Numbered from the stretch's first letter, positions 37,901 to 52,452 are shown. The stretch is DNA of 64,000 nucleotides from Lanius collurio (GCA_020086605.1 JACBWW010000028.1:10656885-10720884), one strand, 5' to 3'. Notes: generated from the letters alone by a model not told the origin. Numbers and translations: made by a program.

Positions 37901-38311
37901 TTTTAAATCACATTTTTAGAGTCCCTACAAAATAAGTAGGACACCTGTCAATAATACGGAATTTTAGAAAATAAAGGAAGCTTTATATTATGCACCAGAA
38001 CTGAATGGGATCTTTCTCTTTCCATCAGTAAAATGGTGAAAAGTTACAGAGGGAAGAAAAAAAATTCTTTCGCCAACTATAGTGATCTAATCTTGTAGTG
38101 TGTATGGTTTAAATTGGAAACATTGAAAGTAAACTGGAAAATTGGATAAAAGTGTCATGTGATTCCTTTTACAATTACCTGGGTGTGTCTCATAATTTAC
38201 CAAAAGAGAGTTAGATTATACATTAATACCCATTTTCTTTTCAGTTAAACCGTCAATTAAAGCTGATTATAGCAAAGCCTTTGCTAGAGTGCTGCTTGGA
38301 ATTTATTAGTT

Positions 38312-39525
38312 ACAGAATCAGAGAATCAGAAGGTTGGAAAAGACCTCTGAGATTATTGAGTCCAACATTTGCCAATCACCAGCACCACCTTATCAAAGAG
38401 ACCCACTAAGTGTCACGTCCAGTGATTTCTTGAACACCTTCAAGGATGGTGACTTCACTGCTTCCCTGGGCAGCCTGTTTCAAAGCTTGACAACCCTTTC
38501 CATGATGAAATTCTTCCTGATGTCCAACCTTGATATTCCCTGGTGCAGCTTGAGGCCATGTCTTCTTCTATCACTGGTTGCCTGGGAGAAGAGGCTGACC
38601 CCCACCTTGTTTCAACTGCCTTTCACGGAGCTGTAGAGAGTTGTAAGAGTCACTTGAGCCTCCTTTTCTTCAGACTAAACAACCCAAACTTCCTCAGCCA
38701 CTCCACATAAGACTTGTGTTCCAGGTCCTTCACTACTACACTTCTCTGGACATGCTTCAGCACCTCAATATCTCTCCTGTAGTGAGGGGCCCAGAACTGG
38801 ACACAGGACTTGAGGTGTGACCTCAACAGTGCCACGTACAGAGGGACAGTCACTGTCCTGGTCCTGATGGCTGTACTATTGCTGAAGAGCAGGATGCCTT
38901 TGGCCTTCTTGGCCACCTGAGAGCACACTGGCTCATGCTCAACTGGATGCCAACCAGCATTCCCAGGTCCTCTTCCCTTGGACCACTTTCCAGCCAGTCT
39001 GCCCCAGCCTGAAGTGCTGCACGGGATTGTTGTGACCTGAGGGCAGGACCTGGAAACTTGACCTCATCCATGTGGCCCCAGCCCATGGATACAGCCTGTC
39101 GATGTTGCGCTGCAGAAACCTCCCACCCTTCAGCAGATCAACACTACTGCCCAACATGGTGTCATCTGCAAATTGACTGAGGGTGCATTCGATTGCCTCA
39201 TCCAGATCATTGATGAAGATATTAAACAGGGCTGAACCCAACACTGATCCCTGGAGAACTCCTGCTAGTGACCAGACACCCACTGGATGTTGCTCCATTC
39301 CACATCACTCTTTGGTCTAGGCCATCCAACCAGTTTTTTACCCATTGAAGAGTGCATGTGTTCAAACCACAAGCTACCAGTTTCTCCAGGAGAATGTTTT
39401 GGAAAAGAAGGTCAAATGCTTATTTAAAGTCTAGGTAAAGAATGTCCACAGCCTTCCCATCATCCACTAAGCAGGTCACCTTATTGCAGAAGGAGATCAG
39501 GTTATGTAGCCTGCTAAAACCTTAA
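38312..39525 (-). mobile_element. CR1 LINE, RT domain plus 3' end (longest copy in the window)
   Basis: The minus strand carries about 1.2 kb of CR1. Reading from the element's 5' side (39525) come the LDFSKAFDT-like and WLDGRAQ-like regions. A frame at 38939-39298 then shows GVLQGSVLG, LFNIFINDLDEAIE and QFADDT, the RT catalytic motif with both Asp residues kept. A second frame at 38650-38928 shows [53 protein letters not shown]. The 3' UTR follows and ends in the direct repeats AGAATCAGAGAATCAG (plus-strand reading) at 38315, the usual CR1 terminus. Frameshifts separate the two frames, so the copy is dead. It is 5'-truncated, as most CR1 copies are. Confidence 0.93.
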
Positions 39526-42500
39526 ATGCATATAATCCCGTGCCTGCTCTAAGGTCCTGAAGGGTACTGAAAACATAGGTGCCTACTGTCTGAATTAATG
39601 ATGCAGAAGGAAACAAAAGGTTCATTCCCATTTGATAAAAGAATATTCGCCTTCCTTTTTAGTCCCTTCACATACTAAAGCTTGTACTTCATATGTACTC
39701 TAAAACTGTTGACATTGTTTCACACAAGTACATAAAGGGGACTAGTATTCCTGGCTCGTTACTGACTTTTGATTGAATATGGACATGTCAGTAACCAATT
39801 ACTTTAGGGTGAATTTCCAATTACTTGAGGGTTTTGGGTAGATTGACCCTAGCCCTGTCATTGATGGATTCAGTGATGCTTAACTTCTCATTTAGCTCCC
39901 AATTACATTACACTTTTTCCCCCTAGTATTTCAGTATATCATTACTGAGTTATTATACAAACTCTCCTCTCTCCAAGTCATGTATTTCAGCAATTTTCTT
40001 ATCACCAGTATTCCAAATGAGTAACTGTTGTTTTCCTTTTGAGATAGATACATATTCATCCACTAACCTAGACTTTTAGCATTCTGCATGCAATACTAGC
40101 ATTTTTGAAGTATTATCATTAGCAATTAATTTCACTGATTTTCAGGGGGACAGAGCTCTAATTCCCATAAACTCTTTCAGGCATATGTATATTGTTTTAT
40201 CATCAGGCTACTTTTCACACAGTAATAGTAAGGCAGTTAATTCTTTCTGAACTGTCCTTCAAACATGATAAACTTCCTTAAAGATTGTGGGTTTTTTAAT
40301 AAAATTACTCTTATTTTATGTGATTGTAAGGGATCATTAGTTTCAAAAACAGAGTTAACAAAATAAATCTTTTCACCGGAAAAAGATATGACTGAACTTT
40401 GACCTAAATACATAAATATGCTCCCCAGAACCTGTGAGTTACAGAGATCATTCCTAAGAAATAACACTCCTAGACCAGAGAAAATGCTTGATTTAAATGT
40501 TTTCAAAGAACCTCTGAAGCAGTGATCTACCTAACCTTCATTACCTACTGCTTATGAAAACAGAATGCTAAACAACAGAATTTCAATTTGAAGAAGAGAT
40601 GAGAACTGAAAATAATTGAAACTATCAATAATTTTTATGAATTTCAGAAACAGACTTCAGCACACAGGACTGCATTGTGAAGGTGTGTAGAAATCTGACT
40701 CAGTAAAATCTGAAAAAGAGTTGTCTTCTAAATTCTCATTTCCTTTAAATTGTAAAAATTATAGTAACTAAAATACCATTCAAATACTAGCAGAAACATT
40801 TGTGCTTGAAGGTGTTATAGATAAGACCAAAATAAAGTGGTCAAAATTTTCTTAAATCTTTCTGAATTATAGTCACATACCTGTTTATTTAAAGCAACAG
40901 GACTGAATCATCTACTGCAATAACAGAAAAGAAGGGGGAAAAATTAGAAATAATTTTTAAAAGTTCTCTTAGGGAATTTAAATGAAGTTGCAAATGAACT
41001 GCATTGTTAAACAACCTTCTAGCAAGTAGTTACAGACAGCTAGAATTTGTTTTAATTTCTTTATTTTCCAAATCAACTGAAGCAGATCACCTGAAACTAT
41101 TTAGTATCAGGATACTTGGAAGAGTAGCATATTATTTTCACCTACTTGTTAATTTGTGTTCCTTTAGAGATTCCTTATTTAGTTCCATGCCAAAAATGAA
41201 TTTTAAAAAATCACATTAGTCTGATTTGCACATTAATTTTATCATGTTTAGTTAGCCTAACCCATAATTAGAAGGGTTTAGTGCTAGCAGTAAGATTTAT
41301 AGCACTGATGCAAAGTTTTCTTCTTATTAGTCACAAGGAATTTTAATGGAGAATTTAATTTTTAATAACTATCTGTTTGCAACTTGTGTATTATTGCAAA
41401 TATCAAGCCTGACTGTCCTAGACAGGAAAGAAAAATGTGTCATTTACTGTCTTGTAGGGCATATTTTCTCAGTTCCCCTGCATTTTGGGGTTGGTCTTGT
41501 ATCTTCAAGCACCAACATTAGTCAAGGAATTATCAGTCAAGACCACTGACTTAGGCATCCTAATCTTACCATGCTCTGAAAGCAAAAATGTGGGAGAACT
41601 TAGAAACCAAACAAGAATGTTAAGAACTGTCAGGGTTGTCTTGTTTCTAGCCAATACTGTAAACTGGCCTTCAGCAAAGTAAAAACACTGATACAACAGA
41701 ATTTTATGCTCCAAACTTATGTTTAAATATATCACTACCATTATCTTATGGACAGATGAAAGAGCTAAATGGAGGCTAAAAGCAGAAAGCAAAGGAGAAA
41801 CAGAGTACATGGTTTCAATGTCCTATGTAATCTGTGGTACACAATATGATCTTTTTGAATTCCCTTTATTTCTTTAAACAGTGTGAGTATTATGGCACAG
41901 AACAGGTGGTACATTAACACTTTTGATCATAGTATAAACCCAAATCTCTGTTCCCTAGCAGCCTGTTGGAATTGTAATACAAACACAAGGAAGGTAAAGT
42001 TTTCACTTACCATCTGTAGCACAGCTAATTGGGTTGTATTGTAAAACGTTGTAAGACAAACAGCTACGTTTATAATTGTAAGAAACATGTTTTATTCCCA
42101 GACATGAAGAAGCTACCTGAGGTATGCTGAATATGTAAACTTTCTAAATGAAAAGTTTCACCTTATATACCCTCTTGAAAAGATTTTAGAGCTATTATTG
42201 GAAAAATAATTAATTCAGCTTTTTGTGCATGTTACTTGAGACCTGCTGTTAGGCTTTCATGACCTTTCATCCTCACCTAACTGGAACATATCAACTATAG
42301 GTCATCAAACCAACTGGGAAAAAAAATAAACCAAGTAAATTTAACAAGGGTTACGTCTTATAGTCTTTTTCACTGTTTAGAAGCTATGTGCTTCTGCAAG
42401 GACCAAAATCAGAACTATTGAAATATTCATTGATGTCATCACTGGTCTCAGTAGGAGAAGAAAATCAGAATTCTCCATATTCACACTTTTTAGATGCAAA

Positions 42501-45500
42501 AATTCAAGGGTTTGGTAGCTATTTTTTAAATTATTATTCACTTCTATGAGCATATTCAAACTTCTTCTGACCAGTAATTAATTTTCAGAAGTCCCAATTG
42601 TCTAATAAATATTAAAACTCATTGGGAATAAAAAAGACTTTAATTAAGTACCAGTAAAAGTGCCATATTTCTTTTGAAAAAAATTCAAAGGGCAAAATGT
42701 AGTGAGATAGTTTGAACATGTTCTCAAATCTGGTAACAAAGCCAATTGACAGTTGTAAAAAAATGCCCACAGCCTTGGGTAAAAATGTATGAAATCTGCT
42801 AGAAAATAACACTATAATATTAATTAGGAAGAAACTGTAAAAGATATTATTCCATTAAGAAAATCTGAGTTATAATAGCGATATTGAGATAAATCTATAG
42901 TATAGTTTATTTGTATTTTTAATTGCAATAAATTTGTCATAACACACCAACAAAGATTACCTTGAAATAAAACATTTGGCCATGATTTTATATTAACATT
43001 TGTGTAGTTACCATGGTTTTACTACAGTATGTATGATCCAAATATAATTTTATAAAGGGTAAAAAGCAAGGATATTGTGAACAATATTTGTAAACAGGGA
43101 CACTATTTTTATTTTTGAAGAAGCATCGTGCCATTTTAGTTGCTCCACCTCTTGAATGATAAATGCTGTTAAAACTATTTTGAAGGTTTTTACCTTCCTT
43201 GAAACTAAAATTAAATGCAATAATTTCATGAAAATTGTTTACGTTTTACCAAAGTAAACAAGTTCCTCAAGACCCTTATCTAAACCAGTTCCTTTTCATT
43301 AAAAAATGTTAAGTACATTATTATCTCAAATGACATATTCATACCCACATAAACAGCAGTTCTGTTTCTGGTTTTGGATTTCACACAGGTACTTATCATC
43401 TTGTTCACATTATGTGGGATAAATTCCTAAGGAAACTAAAGGTTTGTTGTTTCAGTGGGTTCCACTGTACTTTCAAACTCTCTAAATTAGGCCTGTGGGA
43501 GGGAACTACCTTGAGTTTTGAATAACTCTTGTTTCTTTTCCTCAATATCCCTTGTGGTCTAATTTAGATTTTCAAACTTCTAAATAGTCTGCAGAGAATA
43601 TTTTTTTTTTTTCTACAGAGGTGAAGTACACCAAAATTTTTCATTCCTGGTTGAGGGATACATTACCCTCTTTGCCACCCGAGCAGTGCAGCAGGAACTA
43701 CGTTCTCCCATCCCTGTGCAGTCTTCTGGTCCACTGGAAAGGTACAGTAGAGGGAAAGCAGCCAGAGACTGTTCTGTGGCTGCAAGGAGGCTTTGTGTGC
43801 CTTCTTGTATGCAAATACATAGAAAATATGGACAATACTCATATACCTTCCAGCTCTGTGGGAGACAGGATTGTCTCATGGAACATTTCTGTGTCCATGT
43901 TTCCCAGAAAGCACTTCAAACACAGCCAGAGATTCCCTAGGCTAGAGTTTAAACATGACAGAATTATTTTTTCAACCCAACTTTATAAAGCCATCCAAAA
44001 TACTATCTTAGAGCTCTAAAAGGAATATCTTGAGAATCACCTATAAGATGCTACTTGATAGAGAATTTCACTCCTTAAACATCACTGGTTTTCCTTATAC
44101 CAGCAAAGGTCTCATTTACACTAGCTGCTTCTTTCACACTTTTTTTGAGTGGGAGTGTCTTTCAGATGTAATGCATTTCATAAGAGCACAGCTGGACATT
44201 TATAAAAAATTGAGGTCATTTTCCCAATGACTACATCATGAAAGCCAAGGCATTCTTAGTGTTCCAAGAGTTTTAAAACATCATCTGTAAATAAAACAAG
44301 AAAAAATCTGCAATATTCTAGTAAAAATTCAGCACATGTACAACCATAAAAAAGGTTAAAATCTGGGAAAAGATTGAATCTTTCAATTAAATCCATTTCG
44401 TTCTACTGTTAAGTGTCTTCACTTGCAGAAGGTCTACAAAATGTTCCGTCAGTGGAAGCCCTTTGCAGCATGATCACTATTTTCACTTTCAGATGCAAAT
44501 TTTAAAACTTGTTGGCTAACTAATGAGTATATAAAAACTAAATTTATGCTTTCACAGAAAAATTATTGAAATTAATTTTCATGTATATTTGTAAAAGCAC
44601 AAGTGGAAAATCAACAGACTGGGATTTCAGAAAATTGTGCCATCATCAAATGAAACTAAGAGAGTAAATTCTGCTGATAGAAAACACTTGTTAATATTGG
44701 GTATTTCAGATAGTATGTAAAATATTACAGAAAATAAAGATCAAGTTTGCTCCAAAGTGAAAATTTCTCTGCAAAGAAAAACTTGAATGCCTTTATATGC
44801 CAAAATTTAAGGAGGAAGTTGTTGACATGTATTTAGGACATGAGGACATAATTTACTTCTGTGTTTCTTAAGCTAAAAAGTGGAAGAAGAGAGGATATAG
44901 ACAATTTTCCACCATTTCTGTACTCCCCTAGTCTTCATTTGAATCTCCAAGTTATAAGTCCACTCCAGTTTATGATCTGTTGCTCCTCTGGTGGAACTCT
45001 AAACTCTGACAGAAGACAAGAGTATGAGGACTTATGGCTTTGTTTACTTCAAATGTCAGAAAGAAACCTTCACTGAAGGTGGACTCAAGTACACTGAAAA
45101 GTCAGGACACCAGGTGTCCAAGAAGTCATCAGTTCTGAATCTAGCAGAAATGGCAGAATTTCATGATTTTTCATTGTGGGCCAATAGCATCTGACCACTT
45201 CTCTTTCAATTAGCCTAAACAAGAATATTTTACTGAAAATTATCTGGGAAGAAAAATATGACTGAAAGAAAAATATGTCTGGAAAAAAAAGTATGTCTTA
45301 CTTCTGAATATCCAGCTGTTCCTCTTAGGGAGCGAAAGAAACCGTTCTTAGTGGTGGGAAGTGGTAGGGATGGATAGGTTATAATTAGAAATGTAGAAAA
45401 GGAGCAAAGTCAAAAGAGGAGCAGGAACCAGAAAAGTGAAATTTATGAATCGGTTTGTACTGGTATCATCAAAGGTGCCAAGTAAAATCAGTAATTTTTG

Positions 45501-46029
45501 ATGCTTTAAACAGGTGTAGAGCTTCCAGAAATACTTTTACTCTCACCACCTAATAGAAAAATTTGGTGTGAAATCTTTTAAAAAAATTTCTTTAAAGACT
45601 CATTTATGCATAAAGGTGCACAAGGATATGATTTCTTACCCTAGGCTATTCTAGGCTTTCTTATCCTAGGCTGCATCTAAAAATAGAAGTTGTTAGTGAT
45701 GTCTGATCAGGAAGCCCCCAGCAATGATGTCTTTGTATTTAGCCAAGCCTTTAACTGCAAAATAACTCTTCAATATCTAAAAAATCCACTGACTTAACAC
45801 TGCATTGGACCTATGGTTTTAATCTGACAGTGCCCCTCTAATTAGCTTATCACTTATTTGAACTGGTCTTTAAACTATCAAAGTGTGTCTCCTCTATATT
45901 GCCAGAGCTTCACTTGTTTATGTAGCATGTTTTCCAGCAATTCATCAGATTTTGCTGCACTGCTATTTCTTTACACAACTCACTTTTATTAGAACACTGA
46001 TTTTCAGCATAGCCTGTAAAAATTTACTA

Positions 46030-46790
46030 AGAAAAACATCTTGACACTCAAGTGCATGGGTAACTCCCAAGGTATTTATTATCTTTGGTCAGCACTTTGA
46101 CACTTACTATCAGTGTAGCTGCAAAGTAATCCCAGTCCCCTCAGTAATTAGTCCATACCAGTAAATCAAAGCCCCCTAATTACTTCTATTCCCAGAATCA
46201 ACAGGAGGACCATGTGTGAGGGGGTGTGCATGTGTGGATGTGTTTGTTTTGGGGAATATGTGCTTGTGCATGCATGAGAGAGAGAGGGGGGGAAATCCTG
46301 GCAGCCCCAACTCTGCTCATATTATCATGTTACTGGTCCCATTTTGCTCTATCCATCTTGCCTTATCGGAAGCTCCTTAATTGACGAATGAGGACTTTAT
46401 CAAGCTTGGCAGGAGTCATTATGTCTGTGATTTTCCTTGAAATGTATCTGTCATACAGCTCAAAATTAAATTGCCAGTTTTGGGCCTAACCAGAGAAAGG
46501 GCAGTGACTCAAAGCACTCAGAAGGAAATGAATGATTAATGCAGTTTATAGACAGAATAGGGTTTTTTCTCTCTTATGTGCTTTTTGTGTGTAATCTCCA
46601 GTGGTTCAGCTTTGGATGGATCTAATGAAAAAGGACTGGATGTTTTCCACCTTTTCTTCAGAGCATGCTGTACAATTTATCCACTGACAAAATGCGCTAA
46701 TGAAATGTCACCTTGGACAGCTTGCTAAAGGATTGATGGGCTGAAAGTTTTTTACTTTATTTAACTTTTGCAGGAAAAATGAATAAGTCC
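46030..46790. promoter_or_regulatory. Candidate conserved non-coding (enhancer-like) block
   Basis: The texture differs from the neighbouring AT-rich DNA: many complete words of homeodomain, SOX and TCF type sit close together. Examples are CAGTAATTAGTCC, CCCTAATTACTTC, CCTTAATTGACGAATGAGG, CTTATCGGAAG, GAATGATTAATGC and AAATGCGCTAATGAAATG. There are few homopolymers apart from the GT/GA run at 46213-46293. Such density is common in developmental enhancers conserved between birds and mammals. This is pattern-based inference with no alignment behind it. Confidence 0.3.
46213..46293. repeat. GT-rich and GA-rich low-complexity tract
   Basis: GTGTG and TGTGTG words with interruptions run into TGCATGCATGAGAGAGAGAG and a short G run. 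Confidence 0.8.
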
Positions 46791-47875
46791 TCCAAACTCT
46801 GTATGTTATAGAGATTCATTATGATTTTGTACTCTGGAGGAGTAGCTCCACTGGAATGGAAAAGGCAGCTGTGGCAGAGGTGAGAATAACGTAAAAGAAA
46901 TAATTACTTAAAAAGCTAGATGTATGGCTTCATTGCACTCAAAGACATAAATTATAGTTGAGGTCCATAACTTTTCAATACTTCTTTATTCAGTATTATC
47001 TCTGCCCATTACAAAAATAAAAAAAGTCTCACAAATCTAACCATTCTCTTTATTTGATTGAAGTATCATTAAAAAAAACCCAATAATGATTTCAACTTTG
47101 TCCCTAAACACCATTGGTTTAGATTCTTTCACCATAGGGCTTCATCCAGTGCTTTCAAACTTCCATAAGACCAAATAATGAGTTATTACATTCTGACTTA
47201 ACAATAGGTTATTATTCTGACTTTTCCTGGAAATGAAAATGTGTCTGTTTTTCTGCACATAACACAGCATGATATTCTTCAGTACAGTGGGCCAAGGGTC
47301 ATGATTCATCTGGATGCATGGATGTGAAAGGAGTGAAAACAACATGGTGCATTGAACATATGCTGCTATTGCCAATTATTTTTCAACAACAGAAGAAAAA
47401 AAAAATCTCTGTTGAACTGTTCATTTGGCTACCCGAAAGACAAAGGTAAGGATAAGAATAGCTCATTTCGTGCTGCTATACCCATGATACTGCAAAGCTT
47501 TTAGATAATAGTGTTATCTTATGTGTTACTAACGTATAAAGTCCTAGAATATTCATGCACAACTGGATGAGTTGAGGACTAAATTAAAGAGCATCTCCTG
47601 AGTAGGCACTTGCATGATGAGTGAAATAAAATCTTTTTTTTTTACAGCAATTTTTAGAGAGGGTTTTTTTCTTACTGTAATCTGTATTGTGGTTAAAAGA
47701 AAGAGTGTATAAAATATTCCCCCAAACTAACTTATGTAATACAGTTGTGAATCATCATTCTACCATACAAAGAAGGAAATTTTTAGTGAATAATCCCACA
47801 ACTATAGACTACATCCAATGCAAATACACAGAGCCAAGATTAAGGTTGCTTCAAGTATAGCTTTATTATTACTAA

Positions 47876-47899
47876 AGTAAATCAAATTGTTGATTTACT
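47876..47899. other. Perfect 10-bp-stem inverted repeat
   Basis: AGTAAATCAA and TTGATTTACT flank a 4-nt loop (ATTG). The arms are AT-rich but exact. TAAATCAA is close to forkhead and HNF1-type half sites. No RNA family is suggested. Confidence 0.6.
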
Positions 47900-50800
47900 A
47901 AGCACTAAGACAGACATTAACAATATCAAAAGGAATGTGAGATTCACATGCTTTAAACATTGCTTGCAACTTATAAACCTTAGGAAACAATGTGTGTCAT
48001 ATCAGCCTTGGGTTCACCCCTACAGTCCCTTCCTGTTCCTTTGCTGGCAGAGAAAGTTATTGTGTGGCATGGTCTGCTCTAGCACACGCTCATGCAGACT
48101 ACAGGGATGATTCCACAGAAATTTAATGGAAATAATAATTTAGGTTCCTAGGAGACAAAAGAAGACATAGAGAAACAGAAAGGTCTCTTGGTGAAGGGCT
48201 GAATCCCTCTCTGAACATGATACTTTCTGATTTAGGTGGGGCAAAAACACTTTTGATATCAGATTAATTTAGCCAGCTGGAGTAATCCAGCTTCTTATTA
48301 CCATACTGTCAGTATATAAGAAAATCTCCATTACTTCTCTTGAAGATATTTAATTTAACTTAATATCTTGAAGAAAAGTGAAGAAATAGCAACTGTTGTT
48401 ACAGATGAACCTTCAGCAGGATACCTTTGCAGAGAGAACAATTCTATTCACAAGCCAGTCATCCCACACAACAACACTACAAAATTCATATTCAACATCA
48501 ATAGAATAATTACAAGTTTGCTGTTTCAAACACCCAGAAATACTAAAATCTAGAATTCAAATTGCTTATACAACCTTGATTCACAGAAAAACATACACAT
48601 TTCAGTTTCAACACAGATATTTTTTGTTCAAGACTGCATCAGTTTTTTTTCTTTTTCAAATAATTATTTGATTCACTGAAATGTTGGTATGAATTTACAT
48701 ATATAGGTTGAGTATTTATTTTCCCCTTGTTGTTTTGCCCATGCTTTACTTAGTTCAGGACTAAAATACTATCCAACTACCTAATGTTGCATACATACAA
48801 TGTGATTTCTGTTACTGCACATAAGAATCCCATATTCATGTTTCATTCTTGTGAGAACAGAAGAATCTCTAAAATTTAGTATCGAAGTCATGCAAGAAAG
48901 GTCAAAGGTACCCATAAACTCTGACTGCCCAAGCCAAAACATCAAAACTTTGTGATTTTTGGAGAATCCAATTGCCTACAGCACATTTAACTGTTGCTTG
49001 CATTGTTTTGCCTTTTAACTGCAAATACTCAACACTCCTTTTCATGTGCTTGATGCTTCATGCTTGATGTTCAACCCATTACACTCCTGCAAATAATATT
49101 TTAGGAATCCTGTCAGGTATTCAAAAAAATTAGTTTGGTTTATAACTTTGGGATAGGGATGGAATCCAATTTCTAGTTGCAGGTTTCAGTAGCCTTGAAT
49201 ATTGGCTGTCTCTCCCCTATCTCTTTCCCATTCCACTTTTGTCTCTGCAATAACTGAAGAAGTCTCCTTCACTATGGTAGAGTCAATATGTGGATACCAG
49301 ACAGACCTTAACCTGACCAAGTATGTAGAGATTTTACTCCTTTCAGAGTTGATGGCTTCCAGGAGCCAGCAGCAGTGTTTCCCTGGGCACATCTCTGAAA
49401 AGAGTTCTGAATACAATTAAAATGTCTCATTTTTAAGCTGGCATTGTCATTGGCTTTCAAGGGGGAGTTAAAAAAAACCAAAACAATTAGGCATTAGTAC
49501 TAAAGTACTGAAACAGAACAAGATACTGTTATTTCCCGTAAGTACCCATATACATTAAAAAATGCAGATACAGAACCTGTTATGAGGTCTGTGAATCAAT
49601 TCCTGCATGCTTCTTACTCTGGCGCTGACATTTTTCAGATAGAATCACAGCCCTCCAAATTTGGTAAGATGAATCCTATTTTCAATATTATAACTTAAAG
49701 GCACTGAAAATGACAAGTTGAGTGCAGGTGATAAATTAGCAAGCTTTATAATAATTACTTCCTTTTGGTCTGTACATAATGGGTATTGTAATATCTACTA
49801 CATATATTATCAAGAACCTTCAACACAGCTCACCTTGGAGAATATTAATAGCGTTATTAAAACAGAATTACAATACACCATACACAGTTGGTAATAGCTA
49901 CTAGCACTGTGTTGTATGGAATATCTTCAAGGTCTTGAAATAATTTAATTAGCAAGTTTTCGATTGCAGGAGTTAAACACTATTGAGTTGTACACATGCA
50001 CTATAACTGATCAAAATTTTCCACTCATATTTTTTCATAAATGAAAATTTTGTTAAAAATAACTCTTTTTTTTTTTTTTTTTCATTTAGAAGGACATTCT
50101 CTGGGCACTTGCAGACCAAAAATATATGATATAAACATCTTCAGCAATATCTTTGCGTTGCCAGAGACAGAAAAAATATTGTCAGTTTTCACATTTTTTA
50201 TTTTATATTTTTTAAGTCACTTCCTTACAAAAAAAAAAAAAAGCAAACCAAGGGAGTAAACTTTGTTGCTGAATAGGGACCAATATCTTCCTGCCCTTAC
50301 TCAAAGTATCTCACTCCCTGGTGAAATTTACCAGGACAGAATCAACAAGAAAATGATGTGCTTACCGTTCATATTAATGACACTTATACACAGATCGACA
50401 ATGATTCTCTGGTGCATTCTAAGAAGTCCAGATATCAAGAACATTAATTGAATTTTAAATCTTTAGACTTAGCAATCTTCTCTAAAGACAAAATTCTGCC
50501 TACATGAAATTTGCAAAAGCAGAAACAAATATTAATTTTGCAATGCAATAAATACATAATGATTACCAAGGCTGTCAGAAACAATACCTCTAAATAAAAA
50601 ATTGAAATTATTAGGGTTATATATATAATAGCTATTATTAAGAAACATGATTCTTATTTTTTAACAGTATTTGGTCTTTTGGAAGAAGACAGCAGAAAAT
50701 CTTCTGGGGTGGAAAAATTGGTAACATGTTAGAAGACAATAAGCTAAGCAAGTTCTAGGAGATAAGGATTTCACTACATGTAGGAAGCTCTTTAGAATAG

Positions 50801-52452
50801 TATCTGATATCACTCAAAGTATTTCCTTGTAATGCTATGTATAAACCTTTGGAAGAAAAAGAGGACCAAGTAGAAGCCTATAATTTGTTTAAATGTTAGT
50901 CGCACTCGACCTAATATTAGAAAAGACACAGCAGGAAACTTAAATCATCATATATAGATGAGGAAACACTTGTCCAAAACCCTGCTATAACAGGTGTCTC
51001 TGTGGGCAATTCTAAGAGGCATGTTTGTCTCTGAAGTGACCAGAATTACATGAAAAGTACTATAAAATGCAAAGGATGGCTGAATACAGAGATAAACACT
51101 GCACCAATTTCTCACTCTTAGAATTTTCAAAACAGCAGAGGAAAATGCATTTTAAATGCTGACAGAGGGTGGCTGTCATCCTGTGGATAAAACCAGCACA
51201 TGCAAACGCTAAAAATGTTACACCATGCTTTCACATAAATTCAGGCTTACAACAAGATTTAGACTTTGTGGTGAGATTTCTGGGGAGATGTACAACTGTA
51301 AGGAGCATCCAGTATCAAAACATCCAATTTCCAGCTCTTACAAGCATCTGTATCAACCAGTACATTCCACAAAATTACCAGCCTTTAGCTTAAACTCCAC
51401 TGTGTCTTCATCCTAATTTGGTGATCTTCTCAAGTTTCTAACCATATTTTTAATCATCTGGAGAGTCTGGAGAAAACCCTGCTCTGGAAAATTGTGTGTT
51501 GACAGGGGGGAAAGAATCTAATATTTTTCAAGGTCTCCAGTAAGAATTAGGAAAAGTTATTCAGATGTTGTTTAAAGTATTCAGAAGCAGTATGGGCACA
51601 ATGCAGGAAGATGTCTTCTGTAGAATTTGTAGTCAAGATGCTACCAATGTCACTGAGGGGCAAAAACTGATAAGCATGCACAGAAGTGACTGAAAAAAGG
51701 GAAGTGATGGAAAATTAGATCGTAAATATGTGGAATATTATCAATACAAGCCAGCCAACTATGTCAGTAAGACTAGACTATAGGTGCTTGATCTAGGATA
51801 AAAGTAGGAAAACTTTAGAAAGCCTTAATATTTTTCAGAGCAGATCAAGTACTTGTATTTAGTGTGTAGAAATTTGCCTTACCTCTCCAGAGTCTCAGTT
51901 CTGCCATTTTTAGTTGCCATATAGAAGAAATGTGACAAACAACTGCTTTTCATGTAATTGTCACTTTCTTTCGTGCTAGGAGCCAGGGAACTAAAATGCA
52001 AATAAGGAGTGTTTGATGTACTCCCCCAGCTTCTTTCAAGACACCTCTTGTGAATAGCTTACAAAACCCAGCTATAATCCCTTTTTTCAGCTACATATAT
52101 GACATATCAGGAACAAAGCCTCAGCCATCCCAACTCTGATTTTCTGATAGTCTTCTGTCTCACTACTAAAAAAGCTTGACTAGAGTCACCATGAAATACA
52201 CAGTGAAATCTATTGTGTGAACTGGTGAAAACAAAATTCTTGTCTTTTTTTCTTGATCACTTTCTTTATATTCATGCTACCTTTTCAAAATATATTTCAC
52301 AATCTCCCAGAATTTTGTGTTATGCTGTCCTTGACCCACAACACTTCAACTTCTTTTGACACTATGTTTGGATGACCTTTTTAGGTTATTGTATGAAAAA
52401 AGTCAACTTTAACAAAGGTGCATTCTTTCTCATTAAAAATTCTGAAAGGAAA

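Larger units (their letters stand above)
31364..38311. other. AT-rich non-coding stretch
   Basis: No gene is recognised. It includes a 14-A run near 33124, a TA microsatellite at about 34524-34541 and a possible but weak CR1-like patch at about 34850-34930. A 99-residue minus-strand frame at 35833-36132 and a 94-residue plus-strand frame at 37290-37574 lack any motif. Confidence 0.5.
39526..52452. other. AT-rich non-coding stretch with a possible conserved block
   Basis: No gene or mobile element is recognised in this 13-kb stretch. It contains a CTAGGCT triplication near 45640-45672, a GT-rich and GA-rich low-complexity run at 46213-46293, a 10-bp-stem perfect hairpin at 47876-47899, a poly(T) near 50065-50082, and a motif-dense block at 46030-46790 listed separately. 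The 132-residue frame at 43621-44019 shows no domain and is treated as chance. Confidence 0.5.

Noticed and set aside
43621..44019. 132-residue plus-strand frame overlapped by frames on both strands
   Set aside because: It has no recognisable family. The overlapping frames reflect a locally stop-poor, GC-richer patch.
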